Shown piece by piece: positions 1-6,129 of a DNA stretch of 10,263 nt. The stretch comes from an uncultured Clostridia bacterium (lineage in GTDB: Bacteria; Bacillota; Clostridia; UMGS1883). The stretch lies in assembly GCA_947624455.1 (NCBI GenBank), contig CANQKL010000050.1:1-10263 (forward strand). Direction: 5' to 3'. Both the position numbers and the translations under genes were made by a program. Below the pieces are notes generated by a model that saw nothing but the letters and a program-made list of their open reading frames with translations, did not search any database and had not been told where the DNA came from. Within the stretch, counting starts at the first letter, position 1. Each line of letters starts with the position of its first letter.

Positions 1-270
1 GCAACAACACAATTTATCATATTCCCAAAACTTCGTAAACGCCTTCGGCGTTGTTTGTCGCAATAACTTTTATTTCTATGTACTTTTGCGCGGCAAAAGT
101 ACCAAAAGCGCCGGGGGCCTCGCCATGCCCCCGGACCCCCTAGGGCGCTTAAGGGGAACTGCGGTTCCCCTTAAGAATCCCCCTGGGTTCAGTCCTTCGT
201 AGGGGCGGCCATTGGCCGTCCGCCATCAAACGTTTACGGCGACAATAATGAACGAAATTATACCATGCCG
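1..270. repeat. Gene-free hairpin-rich intergenic region, probable dispersed repeat
   Basis: I see no gene here. The stretch holds consecutive inverted repeats: AACGCC/GGCGTT (38-43/47-52), a perfect 10-bp stem GTACTTTTGC/GCAAAAGTAC (80-89/93-102), CCGGGGGC/GCCCCCGG (111-118/127-134), a perfect 12-bp stem CTTAAGGGGAAC/GTTCCCCTTAAG around TGCG (148-159/164-175), and an 8-bp stem around ATT (203-210/214-221, one G-T pair). From memory, pieces such as the GGGGCGGCCATTGGCC block recur between genes in Oscillospiraceae-type genomes, so I infer a composite dispersed repeat. No stem has a clear T-tract, so I do not call a terminator for the transporter gene that ends at 271. Confidence 0.55.
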
Positions 271-1467
271 TCAGAGCGACAAGCTCCTTCGCTTCCGTCT
301 TTTTATAAGCAGGGCGATCACGGTTAACGCTATGGGAAAGCCTATGCCGGAAAGTATTCCGATCTGGAGATTGTCGCCAGCCTTCTGAGACGCCGCCCCG
401 ACCATTGCCGGGCCGACCGAAGCCCCCAGATCACCGGCCAGAGCCAGCAGCGCGAACATTGCCGTTCCGCCGCTTGGGAGGATAGATGATGAAATGCTGA
501 TTGAGCCGGGCCACATGATACCCACTGAGAAACCGCACAGCATACAGCCGATAAGCCCCAGAATCGGGACGTTTGCCAGCCCCGCCAGCAGATAGCAGCC
601 CACGCACAGCGCGCCGGAAAAAGCCATAAACGCGGTCAAATCTATTTTTTCTCCGAATTTTCCGTATAACACCCGGCTTATGCCCATAAAGACCGCGAAG
701 CCGCAGGGGCCTGCCAGGTCGCCTACTGTCTTGGAAACGTGCAGCGCGGACTCGGCAAAGGCGGAGGCCCACTGTGCAATAGCCACTTCGGACGATCCGG
801 CGCAAATCATCAGCAGTATCAACGCCCAAAAGACGCCGGTTTTAAAAAGCTGCGCCACCGTCATGCCTTTACCGTCCTCAACGAGAGGTTCTATCGGGCA
901 GGTTGCGAAATTGTATATGTTGTACAACGGAACGACTGCCCAGACACAGGTAAGTACGCGCCAATGTTCTATGCCAAACACCGCGAAAAACAGTGTCGAA
1001 CCCAGAATTACTCCCACCGCGCCCCAGCAGTAAAAGGAGTGGAGCAGGCTCATCATGCCCTCCTTGTTCTCAAAGGGACAAGCCTCGACTATGGGGCTGC
1101 AAAGCACCTCGATAAGCCCGCTCCCGACAGCGTAAATAACTGTGCAGATTATGATTCCGACAAAGGGCCGGGGCAAAAGCTCCGGCAAAATCGCCAGTCC
1201 CGCCAGCCCCGCCGCCGACAGAGCTTCGGACAGTACGGTGCAAGTTCTGTAACCGATCCTGTCCACAAATTTTGCGCAGATAAAATCTATCGCAAGCTGA
1301 GTTATGTAGAAGCAGGTGGAGATAAGCGCCAGCCTGCCGAAAGATATGCGGTACGTCCTGTAAAACGTTAAAAAAAGCAGGGGGATGAAGTTCGCGGAGA
1401 TAGCTTGGGTTATAAAGCCCAAATAGCACGCTAACAGGGTCTTTCTGTATTTTTTCTTTGTATTCAT
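271..1467 (-). CDS. MFS (major facilitator superfamily) transporter, substrate unknown
   Basis: This encodes a roughly 398-residue, strongly hydrophobic protein consistent with a 12-helix major facilitator in the cytoplasmic membrane. The first half carries the MFS loop 2-3 signature (AKFVDRIGYR, about residues 65-74) after the second helix. A polar stretch near residues 190-208 (EPLVEDGKGM) fits the central cytoplasmic loop, and a degenerate second copy (YGKFGEKIDL) follows in the second half. The C-terminus ends in a basic KRRKRR tail, as expected for a cytoplasmic end. Full length looks normal for the superfamily. I chose the ATG at 1467 because AGGCGG lies 8 bases upstream; an ATG at 1473, two codons earlier, is only 2 bases from that site but remains possible. 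It is monocistronic here, with a promoter at 1622-1650 and a long structured leader. Nothing nearby suggests a substrate; sugar, drug or organic acid transport cannot be separated from sequence alone. Confidence 0.9.
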   Translation of the reverse strand: MNTKKKYRKTLLACYLGFITQAISANFIPLLFLTFYRTYRISFGRLALISTCFYITQLAIDFICAKFVDRIGYRTCTVLSEALSAAGLAGLAILPELLPRPFVGIIICTVIYAVGSGLIEVLCSPIVEACPFENKEGMMSLLHSFYCWGAVGVILGSTLFFAVFGIEHWRVLTCVWAVVPLYNIYNFATCPIEPLVEDGKGMTVAQLFKTGVFWALILLMICAGSSEVAIAQWASAFAESALHVSKTVGDLAGPCGFAVFMGISRVLYGKFGEKIDLTAFMAFSGALCVGCYLLAGLANVPILGLIGCMLCGFSVGIMWPGSISISSSILPSGGTAMFALLALAGDLGASVGPAMVGAASQKAGDNLQIGILSGIGFPIALTVIALLIKRRKRRSLSL

Positions 1468-1620
1468 ATGCATTGCCGCCTTTCTCGTTCGACTCGCATT
1501 ATACCATGAGCAAAAATCATTGCTTGCAAGGGGATTTTTGCGAAGCCGTCAATACTGAGTCCGATCCGGAGGATCGGAAAAAGCGAGGCTTTTTAGATTT
1601 GCGCAACAAATCAACGAAGG
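1468..1620 (-). promoter_or_regulatory. Structured 5' leader of the MFS gene with four hairpins
   Basis: If transcription starts near 1615 from the promoter at 1622-1650, the mRNA has a leader of about 140-150 nt. In order of transcription it contains stems at 1607-1612/1596-1601 (GATTTG/CAAATC), 1588-1594/1578-1584 (AAAAAGC/GCTTTTT, 3-nt loop), 1571-1577/1561-1567 (CCGATCC/GGATCGG, 3-nt loop) and 1533-1541/1510-1518 (GCAAAAATC/GATTTTTGC, 14-nt loop with an inner TTGC/GCAA). The second and third abut with no gap. No known riboswitch fold is recognised. A second TATAAT on this strand (1498-1503) could be a closer start, but lacks a good -35. The block could equally be a dispersed repeat between gene and promoter. 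Confidence 0.4.
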
Positions 1621-1621
1621 T

Positions 1622-1650
1622 ATTATACCACATAGCCGCCCAAAATGCAA
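1622..1650 (-). promoter_or_regulatory. Sigma-A promoter for the MFS transporter
   Basis: On the minus strand TTGCAT (1645-1650) and a perfect TATAAT (1622-1627) are separated by 17 bp, with an extended -10 TG before the hexamer. It points at the MFS gene and starts about 150 bases before its start codon. Confidence 0.6.
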
Positions 1651-1677
1651 TCTTAAAATGTTTTTTGTAAAAAAGTA

Positions 1678-1706
1678 TTGAAATTTCGGAGATAATGTGC
1701 TATATT
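1678..1706 (+). promoter_or_regulatory. Sigma-A promoter for the small protein gene
   Basis: TTGAAA (1678-1683), a 17-bp spacer and TATATT (1701-1706) preceded by an extended -10 TGC. The predicted start near 1713 lies only about 14 bases before the ATG at 1727, so the leader would be little more than the ribosome binding site. Confidence 0.65.
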
Positions 1707-1726
1707 AGTAAAAAGGTGGTGCAAAT

Positions 1727-2008
1727 ATGACGGAATATGAAAAACAGAATAAGCCGTTGATAAAATTTGGGAATCCCGCTATAAAATACAAGGTTTTTGT
1801 GAATGGCGGCAGCGTTAAAGCTGAACAGATGTATTACAGCGACAGCCGTGACTGCCGGAAGCATATGGAGGAAAACGACGCGAAATTTTGTGAAATATTT
1901 GATATGTATGATCGGCAGGTGTCGTCCGCCTATATTGATGAGGAGGGTAAAGTTAAGGTAAAGGTGTTTAAGCGTGAGTTGTTGGGGAAACAGAGCCGCT
2001 GGCGGTGA
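1727..2008 (+). CDS. Small hypothetical protein (93 aa)
   Basis: I do not recognise this protein. It is 93 residues, charged, with no signal peptide or membrane segment, so probably cytoplasmic. An N-terminal part (KPLIKFGNPAIKYKVFVNGG) looks like short beta strands. A middle segment with DSRDCRKHMEEND could be helical and holds one of the two cysteines (C44 and C55). The C-terminal part (AYIDEEGKVKVKVFKREL) again looks like a beta hairpin. The start is well supported: AAGGTGG sits 7 bases before the ATG, and a good promoter ends 20 bases upstream. Base composition is more AT-rich than the neighbouring metabolic genes. The last residues (GKQSRWR) run to the edge of the hairpin-rich repeat that follows, so the original C-terminus may have been altered by that element. 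It is a single gene between two minus-strand genes. The promoter, ribosome site and intact frame make it likely real. Confidence 0.65.
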   Translation: MTEYEKQNKPLIKFGNPAIKYKVFVNGGSVKAEQMYYSDSRDCRKHMEENDAKFCEIFDMYDRQVSSAYIDEEGKVKVKVFKRELLGKQSRWR

Positions 2009-2185
2009 GGCCCGACGCTCTCGCTTGCCGCAGAAACAAAAGCTTGGGGCACGATTAGGGTGCAGTTTTTGGGCCCCCGCAAAGCCGACAGGCTTTGTGG
2101 GGAAAAGGAGGAACAGCGAAGCGAGCCACGTTCCGATTTTCAAAAGAAAATCGGAACAAGCGCAGCGAAGCTTGTTCCGACGCGG
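2009..2185. repeat. Hairpin-rich intergenic element between the small gene and tRNA-Thr
   Basis: This gene-free stretch holds three strong inverted repeats. The first is a 12-bp stem at 2075-2086/2091-2102 (GACA loop, one G-T pair). The second is a perfect 12-bp stem GTTCCGATTTTC/GAAAATCGGAAC at 2130-2141/2146-2157 (AAAA loop). The third is a perfect 11-bp stem TCGGAACAAGC/GCTTGTTCCGA at 2151-2161/2170-2180. The last two share the segment 2151-2157 and so exclude each other. Phrases such as CAGCGAAGCGAGC resemble intergenic repeats of Oscillospiraceae, so a dispersed repeat is the likeliest explanation. None of the stems has a T-tract on the tRNA strand. Confidence 0.5.
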
Positions 2186-2261
2186 TGGAGCCGGTGACGG
2201 GACTCGAACCTGCGACCTGCTCATTACGAATGAGCTGCTCTACCAACTGAGCTACACCGGC
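2186..2261 (-). tRNA. tRNA-Thr (anticodon CGT)
   Basis: A complete 76-nt cloverleaf with encoded CCA is on the minus strand. The acceptor stem is GCCGGTG/CACCGGC, with discriminator T then CCA at 2188-2186. The D arm is GCTC/GAGC with loop AGTTGGTA. The anticodon stem is GCTCA/TGAGC with loop TTCGTAA, giving anticodon CGT (2226-2228), which reads the threonine codon ACG. The T arm has loop TTCGAGT. The T stem GCAGG/CCCGT is imperfect, with an A-C opposition at 51-63 next to a G-T pair at 49-65. A near-consensus promoter lies directly upstream (2271-2300). It is a single tRNA gene, followed by a hairpin-rich repeat. Confidence 0.95.
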
Positions 2262-2270
2262 AACAGTGAT

Positions 2271-2300
2271 ATTATACTATAAAAACCAAGCGCTTGTCAA
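2271..2300 (-). promoter_or_regulatory. Strong promoter of tRNA-Thr
   Basis: On the minus strand a perfect TTGACA (2295-2300) and a perfect TATAAT (2271-2276) are 18 bp apart, nine bases before the mature tRNA 5' end. AT-rich sequence at 2301-2330 lies upstream and could act as an UP element. Confidence 0.8.
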
Positions 2301-2337
2301 GAGAAAATTTAAAAATAAAATTATTTTTGTGCCGGTC

Positions 2338-2366
2338 TTGATATAATGGAAGATTTGTGCTATAAT
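2338..2366 (+). promoter_or_regulatory. Promoter of the hydratase-icd operon
   Basis: TTGATA (2338-2343), a 17-bp spacer and a perfect TATAAT (2361-2366) with an extended -10 TGC. The predicted start is near 2373, giving a leader of about 100 nt. A second TATAAT at 2342-2347 overlaps the -35 and could give an earlier start, though it lacks a good -35 of its own. Confidence 0.7.
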
Positions 2367-2420
2367 AGGAGAAAGATTTCTATGATTTCAACGGCGAAAT
2401 TCAGAAACGGAGGAAAACAC

Positions 2421-2477
2421 GTGAAAAAGCATATGTTCGGCACAATATTTTGCTTGGAAAGAAGGAGAATAGCATGA
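2421..2477 (+). CDS. Possible leader peptide overlapping the hydratase start
   Basis: A short frame begins at GTG 2421, with GGAGG (2409-2413) 7 bases upstream, and encodes the 18-residue peptide MKKHMFGTIFCLERRRIA. Its TGA (2475-2477) overlaps the hydratase ATG (2474-2476) as ATGA, a classic arrangement for translational coupling. The hydratase's own AAGGAG (2462-2467) lies inside it. The same frame is open from an ATG at 2382, preceded by AGGAGA at 2367-2372, which would give 31 residues. That site would be transcribed only if the start is upstream of about 2367. No terminator-like stem or run of one amino acid points to attenuation. A chance frame of this size is quite possible, so I hold this loosely. 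Confidence 0.35.
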   Translation: MKKHMFGTIFCLERRRIA

Positions 2478-3898
2478 AAGGCGTTGAACTGTATGAAAAC
2501 GGCGCGTTCCTTGTGGGCGGTTCGATAGCGGAAAAGGGTTCTAAGGCTCCCGACGAGGCCAGAGAAGGCACTATGGCCTACAAGATAATGCGTTCCCACG
2601 ATACCGGGGTTGATCGGGATAAGATGAGGATAAAGTTTGACGCTTTGATTTCTCACGATATCACCTATGTGGGCATTATCCAGACCGCCCGGGGCAGCGG
2701 CTTGAAGGAGTTCCCACTGCCTTATGCTATGACTAACTGCCATAACAGCCTTTGCGCCGTGGGCGGGACGATCAACGAGGACGACCACGTATTTGGTCTC
2801 AGCGCGGCAAAAAAATACGGCGGCATATACGTTCCCGCAAATCAGGCCGTAATACACCAGTACGCGAGAGAAATGATGAGCGGCTGCGGCAGGATGATAC
2901 TTGGCTCCGACAGTCACACCCGTTACGGCGCACTTGGAACGATGGGCGTGGGCGAGGGCGGCCCCGAGCTGGTAAAGCAGCTTTTGAAGAATACTTACGA
3001 CGTGAACGCGCCCGAGGTAGTCCTTGTGTATCTGGAGGGCGCGCCCAGAAGCGGCGTCGGCCCCCAGGATGTTGCCATAGCTTTGGTGGGCGCCACCTTT
3101 AAAACCGGCTTTGTAAAAAACCGGGTCTTGGAATTCACCGGCCCGGGCGTGGCAAGCCTGTCGATGGATTTTCGCATTGGCATAGACGTTATGACCACTG
3201 AAACTACCTGCCTTTCCTCCATATGGCACACAGATGAGAAGGTAAAGGAATTTTACGATATACACGGCCGTCCCGACGACTTCGCGGAAATGGCTCCTGA
3301 TGACGGAGCCTATTACGACAGGGTCATAAAAATAAATCTAAGCGAAATTGAGTGCATGATAGCCATGCCCTTCCATCCCAGCAACGCCTATACCGTTCAC
3401 GAGCTACAGCACAACGCCGCCGACATCCTCCGTCAGATCGAAAAGGACGCGGCGGAGCAGTTTGGCACCAAGGTGAAATTTAGCCTTACTGACAAGCTTG
3501 TAGACGGCAAGCTTATGGTGGATCAGGGAGTCATCGCCGGATGCAGCGGCGGTATGTTTGAAAATATCTGCGCGGCGGCGGCAATTTTGGACGGCGCGGA
3601 CATAGGCGACGGCTATTTCAATCTTTCCGTCTACCCGAGCAGCACGCCTATAAATCTCGCTCTTGTGCGCGGCGGCGTACAGGCTAAGCTGATGGAGGCC
3701 GGAGCGGTGTTTAAGCCATGCTTCTGCGGCCCATGCTTTGGAGCCGGAGACGTACCCTCCAACAGCGGCCTTTCCATCCGCCACACCACCCGTAACTTCC
3801 CCAATCGGGAGGGTTCCAAGCCCGGCGAGGGCCAGCTCAGCGGCCCTGAACAAGGGTGCGCTTACGGCCGCCACAGATGTGGAGATACCCGATTATGA
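2474..3898 (+). pseudogene. Aconitase-family hydratase, N-terminal part (frameshifted)
   Basis: This is the catalytic core of an aconitase/isopropylmalate isomerase family hydratase, expected to convert citrate to isocitrate using a [4Fe-4S] cluster. Conserved blocks are in order: SHDITYVGIIQTA, TNCHNSLCAVGGTINEDDH, GSDSHTRYGALGTMGVGEGG, then the cluster ligands Cys357 (AGCSGGMFEN) and Cys418/Cys421 (CGPC), and finally SIRHTTRNFPNREGSKPGEGQLS. The start is ATG 2474, because AAGGAG lies 6 bases upstream; an in-frame ATG at 2450 has no such site. Family homology stops near 3838. Beyond it this frame reads about 19 unrelated residues to a stop at 3898, while the rest of the protein continues in the +1 frame. 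It is first in an operon with icd, and its start overlaps a possible leader ORF. I infer a recent small deletion; a sequence or assembly error would look the same. Whether the substrate is citrate is inferred from the icd neighbour. Confidence 0.85.
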
Positions 3899-4685
3899 CA
3901 AGACCTATACCTTTGACAAGGGAGTTTATGAAAAGCGCGTATATCAGGGCTTCGGCAAGGCTGACCCTGACTGTCAGCTTCGCCTTGGCCCCAATATCAC
4001 CGATTGGCCGAAGATGTACCCCCTGGCCGACAATCTGCTGTTGAAGCTGGCGGCGGTGATCCACGATGAGGTCACCACTACCGACGAACTTATCCCCTCC
4101 GGCGAGACCAGCTCCTACCGCAGCAATCCTCTCCGGCTGAGCGAGTTTGCTCTGTCGCGCAGAGTACCCGAGTACGTGGGCCGCAGCAAGGCGGTGGCAG
4201 CGGTGGAGGCGCAGCGCCGGGCGGGAGAAAAGCCCGCCGAGCTTGTAGAGGTTTTGATAAAAGTGGGCAATGTCGGTGAGCTTATGGATAACACCCAGTT
4301 TGGCTCCTGCGTATTTGCCAACAAGCCCGGGGACGGTTCGGCTCGCGAACAGGCGGCCTCCTGTCAGAAGGTGCTGGGCGGCTTTGGCAACATATGCTAT
4401 GAATTTGCAACCAAGCGATATCGCAGTAACTGCATCAACTGGGGCATCCTTCCATTCACCATCAGCCGCGACACCGAATTCAATTACGACGCTGGGGACT
4501 ATGTGTTTGTCCCTGGCATCCGAAAAGCTATTGCGGAAGGTATCGAGGAGATTCCCGCCACTGTCATTAGAAAGGACGGCTCATCCGAGCCGCTGACCCT
4601 TTATGTCAACGGCCTTACAGCCGATGAAAAGCATATAATACTGGACGGCTGCCTTATGAATTACTATGCCAATAATTCCAGGTGA
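3840..4685 (+). pseudogene. Aconitase-family hydratase, C-terminal part (frameshifted)
   Basis: This is the continuation of the same hydratase in the next frame, beginning around AALNKGALTAATDVE and running to TGA at 4683-4685. It holds the linker (GPNITDWPKMYPLADNL, then HDEVTTTDELIPSGETSSYR) and the swivelling aconitase C-terminal domain, with GDGSAREQAASCQ and RYRSNCINWGILPF. The arginine and serine in SAREQ match the substrate-binding loop of the family. The domain looks well conserved and has no further breaks, so the damage upstream is probably recent. The frame is open from an ATG at 3738, but the 3738-3838 stretch is the N-terminal part read in the wrong frame. There is no ribosome site at the junction, so separate expression of a useful domain is unlikely. 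The stop is 12 bases before the icd ATG, so icd depends on this transcript. The two parts together would give about 737 residues, slightly short for the family as I remember it. Confidence 0.85.
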
Positions 4686-4697
4686 GGAGAGATAAAG

Positions 4698-5912
4698 ATG
4701 GAAAAAATAAAAATGAAAAATAAAATAGTGGAGATGGACGGGGATGAAATGACCCGCATCCTCTGGCGTATGATAAAGGATGAACTGCTGTTGCCCTTTG
4801 TGGAGCTGAATACGGAGTATTACGACCTGGGGCTGCCCCACCGTGACGAGACTGATGACCAGGTAACAGTTGACGCAGGACAGGCGATAAAAAAGTGGCG
4901 CGTGGGCGTAAAATGCGCGACCATCACGCCCAATGCCCAGCGCGTAGAGGAGTATAAGCTCAAGAAGATGTGGAAAAGCCCCAACGGCACTATCCGCGCC
5001 ATCCTTGACGGGACAGTGTTCCGTGCGCCCATTCTCCTCAGTAATGTAAAGCCCGCCGTCCGAAATTGGAAGAAGCCCATCACCATTGCCCGCCACGCTT
5101 ATGGCGACGTGTATAAGGGTACAGAGTACCGGGTTCCCGGGAAAGGAAAGGCCGAGCTGGCGTTCACCGGGGAGGACGGCACGGTTTTTCGTGAGACGAT
5201 TTATGACTTTGAGTGTCCCGGCGTGCTTCAGGGCCTGTATAACAAGGACAGCTCCATTGAATCCTTCGCTCACTCCTGCTTCCAATACGCGATAGACACC
5301 AGGCAGGATCTATGGTTCGCCACCAAGGACACTATTTCCAAGCAGTATGACCAGACCTTTAAGCTCATATTCCAGGACATATACGAGAAAAATTATAAGA
5401 CTAAGTTTGAGTCGCTGGGTATCGAGTATTTTTACACGCTGATAGACGACGCCGTTGCCCGCGTTATCCGCAGCGAGGGCGGCTACATCTGGGCCTGCAA
5501 GAACTATGACGGCGACGTTATGAGCGATATGGTGTCCACGGCCTTTGGTTCGCTGGCGATGATGACCAGCGTGCTTGTGAGTCCCGATGGAAATTACGAG
5601 TACGAGGCCGCCCACGGCACCGTCACCCGCCACTACTATAAGTATTTGAAGGGGGAGGAGACGTCTACCAACCCCATTGCCACCATATTTGCGTGGAGCG
5701 GAGCCATCCGCAAGAGGGGAGAGCTGGACGCTAACGCTCCTCTCGTGGATTTTGCCGACAAGCTGGAGGCCGCCTGCCTCGGCACTCTTGAGGGCGGAAC
5801 GATGACTAAAGATCTGGCCTCCCTGTGGGAGGGGCCAAAGCCCACGGTGGTCAATTCTCACGAGTTCATATTGGCGATCCGCGCCGAGCTGGAACGCCTG
5901 CTTGACGCTTAA
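4698..5912 (+). CDS. icd: NADP-dependent isocitrate dehydrogenase
   Basis: This enzyme oxidatively decarboxylates isocitrate to 2-oxoglutarate with reduction of NADP+, in the cytoplasm, supplying carbon for glutamate. It belongs to the eukaryote-like homodimeric class (resembling human IDH1), not the E. coli Icd class. At 404 residues it is full length. Recognised residues are Ser94 to Arg100 in SPNGTIR, Arg109 in GTVFRAP, Arg132 and Tyr139 in ARHAYGDVY, Lys210, Asp250, and the metal-binding Asp273 and Asp277 in YDGDVMSD. The NADP site is AHGTVTRHYY, with Arg311 and His312. The start ATG 4698 has GAGGAGA about 8 bases upstream, overlapping the hydratase stop region; a second ATG at codon 6 is less likely. 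It is the second gene of the hydratase operon and ends before a bidirectional terminator at 6041-6085. The frame is intact and all key residues are present, although the upstream hydratase is broken. Confidence 0.95.
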   Translation: MEKIKMKNKIVEMDGDEMTRILWRMIKDELLLPFVELNTEYYDLGLPHRDETDDQVTVDAGQAIKKWRVGVKCATITPNAQRVEEYKLKKMWKSPNGTIRAILDGTVFRAPILLSNVKPAVRNWKKPITIARHAYGDVYKGTEYRVPGKGKAELAFTGEDGTVFRETIYDFECPGVLQGLYNKDSSIESFAHSCFQYAIDTRQDLWFATKDTISKQYDQTFKLIFQDIYEKNYKTKFESLGIEYFYTLIDDAVARVIRSEGGYIWACKNYDGDVMSDMVSTAFGSLAMMTSVLVSPDGNYEYEAAHGTVTRHYYKYLKGEETSTNPIATIFAWSGAIRKRGELDANAPLVDFADKLEAACLGTLEGGTMTKDLASLWEGPKPTVVNSHEFILAIRAELERLLDA

Positions 5913-6040
5913 GTAAGGCCCCGCGCGTATTTTTCACCGGCTCCTCCTAAATGAAAAAGCTGAACCCGGATCGGTTATTTATTTTCCCCATAGACCCAAA
6001 GGGAGCGGCGAAGAAATGACCTCGGAAAAAAATCTCGCAA

Positions 6041-6085
6041 AAAAACTCTTGAGACAGGCTTTTCAGCTTGATCTCAAGAGTTTTT
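6041..6085. terminator. Bidirectional intrinsic terminator between icd and topA
   Basis: A perfect 14-bp stem AAAAACTCTTGAGA (6041-6054) / TCTCAAGAGTTTTT (6072-6085) encloses a 17-nt loop. Read from either strand the stem ends in a T-tract, so it can stop both icd (+) and topA (-), which converge here. The 5913-6040 stretch holds no gene I can see. Confidence 0.85.
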
Positions 6086-6129
6086 CTTTGCAACGCCGAT
6101 TTAGGCGCGGTTGATTTTAGCGATAGGGC

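Noticed and set aside
1..270. CRISPR array
   Set aside because: The stems are all different from each other; there are no regularly spaced direct repeats and no cas genes.
739..1371. Plus-strand frame of about 210 aa across the MFS gene
   Set aside because: It is antisense to the transporter, lacks a ribosome site, and has low-complexity Q/R-rich composition.
1561..1594. Plus-strand terminator
   Set aside because: The stems and T-run resemble one, but no plus-strand gene lies upstream in the window.
2450..2473. Earlier ATG at 2450 as hydratase start
   Set aside because: It lacks a ribosome site, while ATG 2474 has AAGGAG at ideal spacing and matches the family N-terminus.
2360..3265. Long minus-strand open frame (about 300 aa) opposite the hydratase
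   Set aside because: It is the complement of a strongly conserved enzyme, has no recognisable domain, and its start lacks a ribosome site.
3830..3850. Programmed +1 frameshift in the hydratase
   Set aside because: There is no slippery codon followed by a stop or rare codon at the junction, and conserved residues seem to be missing, so a deletion explains it better.
4581..5285. Minus-strand frame of about 230 aa opposite icd
   Set aside because: It is a shadow of the well-conserved isocitrate dehydrogenase with no family features of its own.
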